Of a stretch of 64,000 nucleotides of DNA, positions 23,130 to 35,519 are shown in pieces. The stretch's first letter is position 1. Each line of letters begins with the position of its first letter. The stretch spans positions 10,314,301-10,378,300 of the forward strand of contig NC_052133.2 of assembly GCF_016086655.4 (NCBI RefSeq), read 5' to 3'. The translations under genes and the position numbers were made by a program. The DNA comes from Lepeophtheirus salmonis. Its lineage: Eukaryota > Arthropoda > Copepoda > Siphonostomatoida > Caligidae. Under the pieces are notes generated by a model, which saw only the letters and a list, made by a program, of their open reading frames with translations, had not been told where the DNA came from and made no database searches.

Positions 23130-23840
23130 AAACAAATACTCTAAAATTTAAGTATACCTATATATATATATGATATAAAAGAAACTAGCACAAACACGCT
23201 AGCATTACCATTGCTAACTTTTCATGATCCTTCTTCAACCATAATGACGAATGGAGATACATTCAAAGATTAACTCGCTCATCTTCTTCCTAACTCCCTT
23301 TTTATATTTCGTATTTAATGCACTGTTATTACAATAATTCGTTTTTGGGATATTTGATTTTTTTTGGTGTATTTTCGAATGTACGATCTAAAGCTTAAAA
23401 AAAAACTTTGAGAAACTCAAAATTTTGAACAACTTTCAATTTTGTCTAAAGTCTGTTATCTGTCTCCGTTTTTCAAAAAAAAATCATTTCGGTCATTGTT
23501 CTTCTAAGCGGTTGCAAAAATCCCACACCAACACAAATGAACTATTTTAATACTATGTAGGATAAATATGCGGCAAGGACTAATATAAAAACAGTATCTC
23601 AAGGGATGGAGAAGATAATCAAGCAATTTATATCCATGATGGACAGTTTTGATGATATTGGGATACTTCTTAAATATATATAAAGAAGTAGAGTCTTGAA
23701 AGTTGTGTTTTAAACTTATTTAAATTGATTTTGTTAAATATTTTTTTAAAGTAATTTTTATAAGTTGAAGTATTGTTAGATGATTTAAGTACTACTTTTC
23801 TGATGTGTATTTCACGTGAATAAATTTAGGTAAAAAAAAA
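23130..23840. other. AT-rich spacer
   Basis: Nothing recognised. There is a short TA run at 23158-23172. Confidence 0.5.
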
Positions 23841-23849
23841 TTCAGAACC

Positions 23850-24227
23850 ATTCTGTCAATAAAAGCCAGACCATTAGCCAACTTCTTGCCTGTCTCCCTG
23901 TGACCTTCCTCAAGCCCATAGCTAAGCAGTTTAAGGCGTTTCGGAGAAGAAAGCTTCCTTTAACTCTCATCTAATTTGAATTCGCTTAGAGCAGCCATCA
24001 TGACACTATGGTTCTCCATGAACCCAGCCTTCATCGTCAAGAGCTACCAATCTTTTCACCAGCCTGTTGAGGCTATTATTGCATGTAAAGGAGAATATAT
24101 TGATTAAAAATTCAACTAAATATTGTATTTAAACATATCATAACATGGTTTTGAGCTGTTTTAATTAAACAGATGAAAACTCTGCATTTCCTTATCATGA
24201 AACTGCAAGTTTTGGGTCCCCACTCTG
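23850..24227 (+). pseudogene. mariner-like transposase, C-terminal fragment with 3' terminus
   Basis: LNSLRAAIMTLWFSMNPAFI, then VKSYQSFHQPVEAIIACKGE and YID with a stop (about 23984-24106), is a typical mariner C-terminus (..SF..RVEAIIxxKGxYI). Upstream, PLANFLPVSL and PSSSP echo the region around the last catalytic aspartate but are scrambled. About 120 bp after the stop comes the terminal repeat ending at 24227, a normal distance for a mariner 3' untranslated part. Confidence 0.72.
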
Positions 24228-24229
24228 TA

Positions 24230-26870
24230 TAATTATGAAATAAACAACATAACCTGCGGATTAAAAGTCTAATTATAGGTCCTTGGAACATGTACCCTTT
24301 TTTTCGTCATTAAGTTAGTACTAGACATTTAATTTAATTTATTATTTTTAATGAAGTAAAATAATTTAATACAGGATTTAAGAGTTTGATGTTAAGCCTT
24401 GAAAAATCCAGGGAAAACGGGATATAACTTTTAGTAACTACCTAAGAGAGTGATACATGTACAGGTAAAGAAGTTCAAGGCATTGTCATTGTGAATAGGT
24501 AGAGGGGAAAAAAGACAGAGATACTTGACTTAAGTGGAAAAAAAAAAAAAAAAAAAAACGTGTCAAAATGTTTATTTTAAGTATTATTGGTGTTTTTTTT
24601 TAAAATGAAAGACTAACTTTCCTTATTTCGATATATATATTATTTGATTAGGAATTTCTTTTTCAAACATTACACAACCATAAATATTTCGGGATATTTA
24701 TTTTAATTTTTGTTTGTTTGAAGACTTCTCTTTTTCTCCCTAAGCTTCCTTGATTGAGGAGGAAGAATAGGAGAAGGGGAAGTATGAATGGTAGTTCAGT
24801 AGCCCATTCATCAGATCTCATATTTTATGAAAAACATAAATTATGTGTCAGAAAGTTTTGATTTTTTTCCCAATAGTTTTGTTTTATATTTAGAGCAAAA
24901 AAAACATGTTCAATTAATAAGAAAATCCAAAGTATTTTTTATTCTGTTGTTGTTCTATTAAAAGAATTCGGTGTACAATATTGAAGTCTTTGGATTGTCT
25001 GTAATACCTATACTCACGCATGTAGGTAAGTAGAAATATAAAACGAGTAAAACTAAAAAAAAAGTAGCACAACAAGAATGAGAAAGCACTTGGAATATAA
25101 AGATAGGGGTTCAAAAAATAATTAATTTGTTGTTTGTTAAAATGTGAAATTATTTGAGGCAGTCGAACCAATTGAATATTTATTTATGTATTGTAACATG
25201 AATACGAGGCAAGTGGCGGGCCATTTAATTTTGAATTGGATTTAAATATGAAGTCGTAGATTAATTAGTTTTTTTATATTCTTAAATACGACTAAAGTTA
25301 AAGCTATGAATAATTTCATGAGAGTCCCTGGTTTAGAGTAGAAGTGTAAGGCAGTACAAACATTTCAATGCTTCATTCTAGCATATGGCTAGCTAAAGAG
25401 TGTCGACCTATATGTTATCAAATAAATGGCAAAAATAAAAAAAATGTCATGTCAATGTCCAATAAAAGCAATATAACTCAAGGAAATATATGTAAAAATG
25501 CTGTGCAAATATACTTATTTAATACCAAGCCAACATTGCTCTTAGTTGGGGCTTGTATAGAGAAAAATTAAGTATATATTTTTTAGATTTGAATTGGAAA
25601 AACAGTTAGCACTATTTTGTATTTTAAATTATATTTATTATTTATTAGATCGTTGTTGTGAAAGCTTCTTCCTATATTAAAAGTATTTTCTATGAGTTTC
25701 ACAAAAAGTTTAAATGTTTTAACATTGAAATATGAAATTATATTCTCCTTGTACTATTGCTAAATTAAATGTAAACTATTTTCCTCCTAAATTATAAAAC
25801 AACAGCAAAGAATCTTTGATTATCAGTACCATTTGATTATCTCTAGCTTTCTCTTTGTACTGTACAAAATTTGCAATTTCAATTATCAGAAGTGACAAAA
25901 TTGCATCGTATATTATGAAAAATGTTAATTAAATATTAGTATAACTAGTTTGAAAAAACTGAATTTTGTACGTAAATCTCAAAGCACAAATGTTAATATG
26001 TTCTTCTCGATCCTTAAACACGTCTGAAGAAGCAGTTAATCGTGAGACTTAAAGCCGACTCAAGTCCATATCATGAATAATTACGAGAGTGCTCTGTTAG
26101 TAATATCTTGAAATGAAGGTTGTAAATGTGAGTTTTCAAATTAAACTTATTTAAGTTATATTTTTGAGGTTATTTAAGCTCAGAATGTAAGTGTATTTTG
26201 AGCAAGTTTTATCCCTCCGTCAGTGAATTGGAATATTATACATGCCAAAATTTATAAAAATGCTTCTCATTTAACCACAAACTTATGTAGTTAGCATTAT
26301 TTAAAAACGAAAATCATTTATTTTTTTTTCCAAGTCTTTTTTTCATGCAAGTTTTTTTTAATTGATATTAATGAATGCAAATAGATTGAACAGTTAAAAA
26401 AGCAATACAAAGTTAATATGACGTAATTATGTTAATCGTTTATTTTTTTATCAAATAATTAAATACACTTTATTTTTAGGCCTTATTTTTTACACACTTT
26501 ATAAAAAAATGTTCACAAAAAGAGCGTTAACCCCTGTTTAGGTTCAAGTTATTAGTAATCACGAGTATGTAGATATGAGTAATTTTAAATGTAATATGTA
26601 AATTAGAGCCTCAAAATCGGATTTGTTAAATTTCGAGCCTCGATTATTTTCACAGTGGCTGAGACGCTAGTTGCAACTTAATTCAGAATCAAAAAAGAAA
26701 AAGATTGAAAGCCTTATTTTATATAATAGGCACTGAAAGGTCTTTACTAATGTATTTACAATTATTTTTTCCTGGGCACTAAAGGTGGTATTTTAGTTAA
26801 TAATCAATAAAATCCATAGAACAATATGAATGAAATGCTTAACGGGGAGTTACATAAAAGCAAAAAAAAA
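24230..26870. other. AT-rich spacer
   Basis: Contains a 21-A run (24538-24558). No coding or repeat signature seen elsewhere. Confidence 0.5.
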
Positions 26871-26872
26871 AA

Positions 26873-26935
26873 AAAATGCAGTCGGGAGAGGATATTCTTT
26901 TGAACTGAATGTGTGTAGGTTCGCACTCCAGTTTT
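26873..26935 (+). ncRNA. tRNA-like fossil (possible SINE head)
   Basis: GCAGTCGGGAGAGGATATTC resembles a tRNA D-arm/A-box. It is followed 20 bases later by an anticodon-arm-like stretch and GGTTCGCACTCC, close to the B-box consensus GGTTCGANTCC. The 5' part of the acceptor stem is lost in an A run. It is not a functional tRNA. Another tRNA-like fossil is at 30351-30440. Confidence 0.4.
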
Positions 26936-27616
26936 TCCTAGAGAATGAAATATACTTTATGTATATGGACTTCAAAGAAGATACTTTTGTCAGATAAAGT
27001 AAATTCAATACTATAATGTTTGCTTATTCTTAATCATTGCAACTTCCTTTGACCAATTTATGGGGCATATGAAAAGCACACACATTTAAATGGGGATGGA
27101 GTAACAGTGAGGGGGCTTTAAATTTGATTATGCAAAGTAAAATAAAATTAACGTAATAGTAAAAACTGTAGAAAATACAGAAAAAAAATCTTCAAAAAGA
27201 AATTATCAATTTTTTTGTTAATTCTCACATATAAAGTTAAAATATTGCTATAATATCTAAATTACTAAAATAGGAGGGAACTCTCTTTTTGAAGAATACA
27301 TCTTTTGTTTTTGTTATCACCACAAGGACTGTATTTTCTTGCCTTCTAATGTAAAACGATACAAAAAAACATTTTGTAAATATATAAAACTTAAAATCAT
27401 TATTTATAACATTAGTAACAGATTAATAAAGATTCTTAACCCTTTTACATCGACGGGACACTTGTGTCCATATTTTGATTCATTTTTCAATGCTTTATTT
27501 TTCATAATATTTAAATATTTTTAAATTATTAGAAAGAGTAAGCGTATATCTCTAAAATTTTAGAAAAAAACATTGAATCATAGGACTTTATATTTGTCGT
27601 TTATATAAGCATTCAA

Positions 27617-27654
27617 ACAATGTTATTTTTTGGAATTCCATAAAATAACATTGT
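27617..27654. repeat. 38-bp near-perfect palindrome
   Basis: ACAATGTTATTTTTTGGAAT and its reverse complement meet at TTCC/GGAA with one mismatched pair. It could form a cruciform or hairpin. No element is visible around it, so it may be a tiny foldback element or chance. Confidence 0.7.
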
Positions 27655-28778
27655 ACCTATCATATGCTTTTCATGTATGTAAAATTTAAATTTTTTATTA
27701 ATTTTTTAATATTTTCAAAGTATAAGGAGTATTTGTTGTGAATTTTGCTTTGTTTTGATGAAAAATGTAAATGTTATGTAATTTTAAAATTGTTGGCACA
27801 ACGGTATCCTCTGGGTTTTAGAGGTAATTTTTTTTTCTCTTTTTATTAGATTTTAAAATTTGTTCAGGATAAGACATTTATCTGTCATTTGGTTTTTTTC
27901 CTTTTAGACTATCCATATTAAAGTATTCTTTTTTAGTAGACCGATTAGCAAGTAATAAATGTACATAGAAATATTTTTATAAATACTTTATTATTGAATG
28001 TAGAGTTGTTCATAAATGGAAAAACAAAACAAAGAACAAGAGTATGTCAATAATACACTTATATCTAAGATTAGTATGTATTTTTAAGTTAAAATGTTTA
28101 GATTGTAATAAAAAAAGATATTTAATTTAGTTTGTACATTAACTATTAAATGAATGTTTAAAATGTTTTTTTCATTCATTAGTAAAAAGGATGTGTAACC
28201 TTTTTAAGCTATGTTTTCCCCATTAATATTCCGAGCCATATATAAAACAAAGAATATATATAAACAACAGGAAATACTTAACTATTAGCCAAAAACAACA
28301 ACACAAAAAAAAGTATTTTGAATTAATCCAACATTGTTTCTCTACAATGCGAACAACACTTACTGTGTATAAACGACATTTGATGATATGTCACTTACCA
28401 AATTTCATGTTGCACTTTTTTGGCAATGTTTTGCTAATATGTCAATGGTCCTCATACAACAAATGCTTAAAAACACGCCATAGACAAAGTTAAATCTCCA
28501 AATACATACCTGAAATAAACAGAGGAAAAAAAACAATTATATTCGCACGTTCATATATAATAAGTAAACTCTTTTTACCAGTCAATGATACAAAACTTTT
28601 TTTGTTACTAACTTTCCTTTATGATGATGTGTAAATCATTAATACGTGAGTGTGTGGGTAAAAGTATATTCAAGGTATGTACACTAGACTGCACCTAAAT
28701 GACAAAAAAATGAGAATTTGATATCTCTGGATATTTTAAATTCTGCATTTTATTCCTTTAAACAAGAAAATAACCATC

Positions 28779-28784
<6 letters not shown>

Positions 28785-28815
<31 letters not shown>
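28785..28815. repeat. poly(A) run, 31 nt
   Basis: Uninterrupted A. No retroelement body recognised upstream. Confidence 0.85.
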
Positions 28816-28817
<2 letters not shown>

Positions 28818-30350
28818 ATCCCTCATGTACGCATTTGATTTCAAAATCTGTAAATGTCGGAAAAATGGAAATTTTGTTGCTTTTTCAATAAAATTATCTA
28901 TTTGAATCGAGTAACAGAATTTTTATACGATAAAGTACTATAATAAAACATAGATATTTTATTATCAAATATACTTTCGTTGTTCATTGATGTTGAATAA
29001 GACAACCTATTAGAACAATTTATAATTTTGCACTATGAAAACTGTCAATTAAACTCTTATGAATACAACCTTTAATTTTTTCCCCCTTAATTTCTAAGGA
29101 TGATTTGTTTTTATTTAAGAATACTTTTATTTTGATATTCTAAAAGTTTATTTATTATGAATATTGAATTCCTTTTTTTGGAAAAACTTTCTAGAGGAAA
29201 CTATGAATCAATAATTGCTTCGAATTATTATTTTTTTAAATTTAATTAATATAGAAAATTCAACCCAATTTAATATAGTCTCTCTTGTCTACAAATTTAA
29301 GCTGGAGCAGTGGTTACTTATTTTACTTCATGTTCACAGCTTTGTGTGTGGCATGGTATAAGATGTGTGTTGCAATACTGTTCGCCTAACCTCAATCGGG
29401 ATGATCATTCAATTCTCAAAAATCAAAAGTATCAAAGATTTGAACAATGCTACAGAGCCTTTTATGACGGTAGTCGTTCCTCAAAGTCAACTAATTAGTT
29501 TTATCGAGAAAAAAAATGATAATGAACGAAAAGTAACAAACTTATAGAGCATAAAAATATAATATTTTTAATGAAAGCAAATCGACCTTGGAAATTCAGG
29601 AATAATAAATAAAAGGTCATATTTTTAAGAATTTAATTGACAATTTTCATAGTCCAAAGTTATAAATTGTCAAAATAGATTATCTTATTTGGTCTAAATG
29701 AAACAACAAAAGTATATTTGATAATACTATACAAGACATTTTGTATCAAAAAAAGAGATTTGATTAACAAAAATGAAGATAAACTCCAAAATACATGCGT
29801 GTAACACGCGGTACCAAACGATAATATTTATTTATTGGTAGCATGTTTGGAACTAAAATATTTATATCACAAGGCAAGTTAGAAAAACTTAAAAAAAATA
29901 TTTTTGCAAAATAAATGTTTTATCTATAATACTTAATACAGGCAAATCCTGTAACTCTGTTCAAATCGATAATTGTAATGAAACAACACTAAATTTTCCT
30001 ATTTTTCAAAATTTTATTGATTTCTAAATCAAATGCGTTCATGAAGTAAATTTTTTTTGTATGGTTGATGGTTATTTTCTTGTTTAGAGGAATAGAATGC
30101 AAAATTTGGTAATACCAAATTCCCATTTTATGTCTATTGTACATATAAAAGTACCCATTAAAAAATGACTTGCTTGTCATACAGATTGAAAGACACTTAT
30201 TTTAGAGACAAAAAACAAAAAAAAAATGTGTGATCTTTTTATAAATAAATTAAATTTTCCTATGTTTATGATATTTAACAAAAAAAATTAAATGTTAATC
30301 CCTTCACATTTAAGGGATTTTGTATTTAATTATCTTAAAGAGTCATGGAA

Positions 30351-30440
30351 CGCAGTAGCTCAATGGACAACGAGCTTGGAAAAAATTATTCTCATAATCT
30401 CAGTGGGCGTATGTTTACGTCTTGGTTATTCATCGAAAAG
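30351..30440 (+). ncRNA. tRNA-like fossil (possible SINE head)
   Basis: CGCAGTAGCTCAATGGACAA followed by CGAGCTTGG is very close to the D-arm of tRNAs (GTAGCTCAATGGNNAACG). CTCATAATCTCAGTGGGCG resembles an anticodon arm with CAT, but an A/T-rich insertion separates the arms. The expected GGTTCGANTCC is decayed to TGTTTACGTCTTG. This looks like a tRNA pseudogene or the head of an old SINE. Confidence 0.45.
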
Positions 30441-30814
30441 GAAATGTACTAATGTTTATGGAGTTCATAGACAATTCCTAGTCAGATGGAGTAAATGTAA
30501 TAATTTAATGTTTGCTGATACTTAATCAGCGTAACGCCACCTAGGAACATTAAAAAAAACAGTAAATCTTTTTAACCCTACTCCATCGTGGTTTATTGAA
30601 AAACTGTATACTTAAATATTACTTCATATGATTATCCTGAATTGTGTATACGCTGGGTCGTGATATTTTTAAGATATTTTTTGAAACTTAACACCTCAGC
30701 TTATACTACTACAATTTGATTTTTTTCCATCCATAGAGAGCCAGGAGTTTCTTCTTTTTTTTTTATATTAAATTCAAAACCTTCGATTTTATTATCATGC
30801 CAACAGAACAACAA

Positions 30815-31065
30815 AAACAAAGGACAGTATCCTTGGAACCCCTTGGAGTGGCTTGTCCGAGGTAGTTGACTTGTAAAGCTGTAGTCAAAGTCTGGTACAA
30901 AATTTTTTAGAGAACCCAATCCCAAGATCTTAATCCTTTGAGTTATTTTATTTTGTGGTAAGGAGTCGTAGACCTTCAGAATCCAAGATAAAAATGTTGA
31001 TGCCTTGAAGGGTGTAGTCAATCAGCAGTAATCTGCAATATCGGAGGCTCACATCAAAAATTCAT
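30815..31065 (+). pseudogene. mariner-like transposase, C-terminal fragment
   Basis: SQDLNPLSYFILW (about 30920-30958) is the third-aspartate motif (SPDLNPLDYFVW) with Q and S substitutions. GVVDLQNPR follows, and then NVDALKGVVNQQ, a stop, SAISEAHIKNSYH (about 30990-31063), the usual DALK..V...W....E..I stretch. Upstream, ACPRQLTCKAV-like residues may be the remains of the second-aspartate region. There is at least one frameshift and several stops. No terminus was found. Confidence 0.68.
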
Positions 31066-31069
31066 ATCA

Positions 31070-32320
31070 TATAAAAAGCTATGCTGGTAGACATTAATAA
31101 TATTTTTTTATTGTACAAGTACTTTTAATATGTGAGGAAAGTCTTTTTACGTCCATGAAACGCTAATAGAACCCCTAAACAAAATTCCTGTCAATATTAA
31201 AACTATCAATCTTGTTCATGGGGGCTCAGACACAAAGAACACTCGTATAGTTTCATTTTTGTGAGTATTGGACTTGATTACATCGTCGTGAAAGCAGATA
31301 AACAATACATATACAGCCTTCTGATATGGAAACAATTAAATACTTTATGGATTATAACTTATGAAGCAAATATCTCAAATAACTTTTTGCTCCTTGTATG
31401 TAATAATATGAAAAGAATTATTAAAAAATACTTTAATTTTTAATATATAAATACTAAAAATTGAATTGAAATCAAATCTGCTCAAACAATGATCTCATAC
31501 TAAAAACTTGTTAATATAATACCTGCAAATACTATTATAGAACATTTTAATCGTTTTTTAATATTAACTTTTATACAATTTTTGTACTCGTATACTTATG
31601 TACATAATGACATTTTGGCAGTTAAAAGTGCAAACGTTCATGCTTCCTATTGCTATTTTTACTCAATACCTATAACCAACGTATAATAAATAAGATTATT
31701 TGAATCCCTTCCATACAAGTTAATAATAGGCTATGAAAAAAAAGTACTCGGAATAATATATAAATAAATATCTATGAATATTTTTTTTTTCTATCTTTCA
31801 ACATTTGATTATATTTGTATGTGATTAAATAACAATTTTTGTAATCTAATAATGTACACATTATAATATACTATATAAATACACATTTATATAAATAATA
31901 AACCATTATTTCATCATATTTAAAAAAATATAAATATCAAGTTGCAGTTTTACATTGATGTAATACACTATATGTTATATATAACTCAAATCAACATATC
32001 CCTAGAGTAAAACAAAAAAAAATTATCTTTTCCACATTTACTTATATTGTAAAAGACATTCATAGATAAAAAAAAAGTCAAATTTGAGCTATGCTGTCAA
32101 ATGTCATATTATAAAACCATGCCACTAATACAATCTAAGCTTTAAAAAAGTTTAAAATAAAAATAAATTTTTTAGAGGTTTTTATTTATATGAATACTTT
32201 TTTTTTTAAATTGAAAAATGTATTCAGAATGAACTAAATACAAATTTCAGGCACAACTAGTGTTTTTTTCTAAATGACAAAATGATTGCAGAAAATTTCA
32301 ATTTTGATTGGCAGGTAAAA
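31070..32320. other. AT-rich spacer
   Basis: Nothing recognised. Confidence 0.5.
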
Positions 32321-32324
32321 TCTA

Positions 32325-32375
32325 CAGGGTAGGGCAATAGTAAAACGTGGACAGTTAATTTAGGTTTATTTCAAC
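32325..32375 (+). mobile_element. solo mariner-type terminus
   Basis: After TA, CAGGGTAGGGCAATAGTAAA is followed by ACGTGGACAGTTAATTTAGG. The minus strand near 50985-50945 carries AATAAAACGTGGAGTGTAAA and, further in, TTAATTTAGG, so this is one end of the family at 50468-50998. A 26-T run (32390-32415) follows and no partner end was found. Confidence 0.5.
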
Positions 32376-32389
32376 ATTACTGCGAAAAG

Positions 32390-32415
<26 letters not shown>
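32390..32415. repeat. poly(T) run, 26 nt
   Basis: Uninterrupted T, just inside the solo terminus at 32325. Confidence 0.85.
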
Positions 32416-32419
<4 letters not shown>

Positions 32420-32420
<1 letters not shown>

Positions 32421-33295
32421 TCTGTTTCTGCTATTCTTTTTACATAGACAAACTATACTAATTATTTACTTATTTCATCATCATGAACGAGAAATAAGCA
32501 AAAAGGTAGGACATTTCAGATCTATTAGATGGGCATGACTTTGATTTATTTATTTCTAATTATAACTGACTTTATTTTTTCCAATTGGTACGGAGCATTA
32601 CCTACACGTCATGGAATTATGTAATATTTTTATATATGCTGTCTTTTCTCCTAACCATTTGGAATGCAGAAAAAGAAAGATTCATGTATTTTCAGACCTT
32701 TTTTTCATTAAAAAAAAGAATATATAACAAAAAGTATATATTATATAAATTAAAAGGGGGAATATGCATGTACCATTGTATAAACAAAAATATATATATT
32801 TTAGAAAGCAGTGTTTTAAAAACTTAATCATAAAATTGAATATAAACAGACATTTGTGTATATAAAGGTTGCAACAACGTAACCTTAAATATGAAAATCA
32901 ATTATCTGTTTCAATTTCTAATTTAAAAAAATAACAATTTTTTCATTACATTTTTATAATTTGAAATTTGCAAAATACTTTCAAATAACTTCTAAAATAA
33001 TGACGCAAAAGCCTTGTGGAATTTAAGAACTCAAAATTAGTGCCCAACATTTTCAATACCTTTGCTAAATCCCTGATAACTAGTTTTGCTAGCAACTAAT
33101 CATTTACAATTATGAAATAAAATATATTTCCTAGAGGAATTTTCTCAATGAATAAGCCTTCTGAAAATCTATATATTAGAAATAAGGTTATTTCTGTTAA
33201 ATCTTATAGCTTGGGTTTGTGTGAACTAATTGAAATTGCGTAGAAAACTGTTTATGTAATGTTAGTTAAGCTATATCGGATGTCAGTCTTACGGT
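32420..33295. other. AT-rich spacer with a short dispersed repeat
   Basis: TTTATAATTTGAAATTTGCA followed by AAATA at about 32955-32977 matches TTCATAATTTGAAATTTGCA at about 37795. The surrounding 80-100 bases are also similar, so this is a minor repeat of unknown class. Otherwise nothing seen. Confidence 0.4.
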
Positions 33296-33298
33296 AAA

Positions 33299-33960
33299 AT
33301 GAGTTCTGAAAGAAATATTCAGGTCAAGATCTATACACTTCTCAGTAAGGAAAAAAAACCTACAGAGATTTTAAATAACTCAAAGTGTCCAAGAAGACAG
33401 TCTCTCTCGCCAAGCAGTGCCTCTTTCCGCAGTGACAAGGAAGATGCACAAATTAAACGGTTCTAGGATGTTATGCCCCAGGCAGTTTGGCCCTGCGAAA
33501 CTTTCCCCTGCATACATATATTATAGCATAGATGTATCGTCCACACCTAATTTAAAGTTAAAAATGAGTCTCCGCCCAATTTATGTCATTGATAACATAT
33601 TTTGTATTAATTATTGTAAAATTAATTCAATTTTAATATATTAAAAAAATATATCAAACATATATCATGAACAACAAGTGGCTTTTGGATGATCCTGAGG
33701 ACGTACTTTTTATAACAAAACTAAAACTGCAATCTTTTCATGTCCTGTTCGTCTTCATACAGGAGGGGGCAAGGGGCGTGGCAAGCCAAAAATAAAGCTC
33801 AGATTGTAGAACCTCTAAATTCCTACATCTGCAGCTTGAATAAAAGGTCCCAACGAGAGTGCTCACATTAACGGGGGCTCTCTGAGACAACGCATCCAAT
33901 CCTCTTCTCGTTTTTCTTCACCAATTTCGAACAATCAATATAGTTTTTAAATTGGTTCAA
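33299..33960 (+). pseudogene. mariner-like transposase, heavily decayed but spanning N-terminus to middle
   Basis: ATG at 33299 opens MSSERNIQVKIYTLLSKEKK, then PTEILNNSKCPRR or, in the next frame, VSKKTVSLAKQC, a helix-turn-helix. After a gap, 33667-33790 reads KWLLDDPEDVLFITKLKLQS and then FHVLFVFIQEGARGV. This corresponds to the W..DDPEDVP...K.K.P.SV.VLGVVSSEG region between the first and second catalytic aspartates in DD37D-type mariners. A C-terminal part (NGGSLRQRIQ..) may follow to about 33960 but is hard to read. Many stops and deletions. Confidence 0.6.
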
Positions 33961-33964
33961 AACT

Positions 33965-35515
33965 AATTCATTTTCATAAAATGTGTTATGAAGAATTTAA
34001 ATCACAACACATCTTTTTATTCCATAGCTAGGTCTTGAAGTGTAATTGCATCTTTTACATTGGACTCATAATAGGAAAATGTATTGATTTTTAAATTTTT
34101 TGTCGTATGTTATGTGTTTGTATTAACTTTTTTCTAATTTTATTTATTAATAAAATAATTTATTTTTAAATGCTTGTTTTTATTAGTTTGTACAATCCAG
34201 TTATAAAATTGATTAAACATAACTCATATTATGATCTGAATAAAAAAAAGTCAAACAAGACTTACTCAAAGGTTTGGAGTAGGATTCGAACATTTTTGAT
34301 CAAAGATCTGTAACTACACCTAATCGGAGTTACTAAATTATCAATAGCCGGAGACATGGAGCTTAAATTGTTGTTGTAAGAGTCTAAATGAATAAAATGG
34401 ATACTTCGGTTCAATTAGTGAAAAGGCTTGTTTTCATTGCCATTGCTCCACAAGTGAAAAATTAATAGGGATATAAATGAAAATATTATATTTTCATTCA
34501 TCAACTAATTTTAAAGTTTCTACATTTTCTCTATTACTATTTTGATTCAATAGATTACCTAAATATATCTTTTTATCGTCAATTAGTTATATATATAAAT
34601 TATACTTAAAATGTGACAATTCTTCCTAGACGTGAAATATTTCTTCAAATTTTAAGGTTTTTTATTGGCATACCGGTATAACATCTGGTAGATAGCTCAA
34701 TGATAATAAAATAAGAACTTCTTTACATACCTTCATTTTAAACATGAAGATTTTGAAACAGAAACTAAATGGACCAATGAAAATTAATAAGACAAAAATT
34801 AAGCAAAAGTATTATAACATCTTTAGGATTAAAAATAAAAGTGACAATTAAACATAGGACTAGTATAATGTCAATTAATTAGGTGAGGTGTAAACGAAAA
34901 TATGATGAAATATAATTAAGGACCCAAATTTTTTGGGAGTAGATGATATTTCAAATTTGTCTGAGCTGTAACAAAAATTTGATACGAATTGTATACCAGA
35001 AAGAAAAAAAAATGTTAAATTGGATGGCGGATGAAGTTTACTTTCTGTACATAGCAAAACCAGATTAAGGCATTTTTCACAACATACAAAGTTAGTGATA
35101 TGATAACTTTCTTTTTGAGACGATAATTAATTATTATTTGATTTTAATAACTATAATTTTTTTAAATTAATGATATATAAATAGTGTTTATTCATTTTTG
35201 TTGTCCAGTCAGTTAATTTAGTCTAATAGTTCTATAAGACGTGAAATTCAAATGTGGAGTAGCAATACATAAGGTTTTCAAATACAAATAATAATTATAA
35301 AAATAAACAAGAAATTATATGTTTATTCTACCATGTAACTTTATAGGTGAATTACTCTACATCAATGTTTTTTTTGTTTTTTTCTCACTTCTTCTCTTCT
35401 TTCTTTTCTCCCTCTTTGCAGAAGTATGCATAAGTGTATTTTAATCTATATACCTATGCAATTGGGAACATATATAATTGTTAAGTAATCATATATTTAT
35501 TTTTTGTTGGTGGTG
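33965..35515. other. AT-rich spacer with a strong acceptor-like site
   Basis: Bases 35383-35419 (TTCTTCTCTTCTTTCTTTTC, then TCCCTCTTTGCAG) form a textbook polypyrimidine tract plus CAG, but the sequence after it is closed within a few codons in at least one frame. It precedes the unusual segment at 35520. The rest shows nothing recognisable. Confidence 0.4.
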
Positions 35516-35519
35516 CTGA

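Larger units (their letters stand above)
19993..24227 (+). mobile_element. possible composite region bracketed by one terminal-repeat pair
   Basis: CAGAATGGGGAACCAAAACT followed by TGCAG (from 19994, just after a TA) is matched on the minus strand from 24227 by CAGAGTGGGGACCCAAAACT followed by TGCAG, also next to TA. The pair is 4.2 kb apart, too far for a mariner. The interval contains later insertions (family A at 20165-21027 and 21180-21485), an N-terminal mariner scrap and a C-terminal one (23850-24110). Either one old mariner was split by insertions, or two separate copies of the same family lie here. The N-terminal scrap looks closer to the 50.5-kb family, which favours the second view. 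Confidence 0.4.
26940..30345. other. AT-rich spacer with long A run and hairpin
   Basis: Holds the hairpin at 27617-27654 and a 31-A run at 28785-28815. Around 29300-29490 the DNA is slightly less AT-rich with two overlapping 60-residue frames (for example FEQCYRAFYDGSRSSKS), preceded by TTCACAG. I do not recognise them. Confidence 0.45.

Noticed and set aside
29310..29498. 62-residue frame after an acceptor-like TTCACAG
   Set aside because: Slightly less AT-rich but overlapped by another equally good frame, and no family was recognised, so it is not called as an exon.
30701..31021. 106-residue minus-strand frame
   Set aside because: Antisense to the plus-strand mariner C-terminal remnant, whose motifs (SQDLNPLSYF, NVDALK) are convincing.
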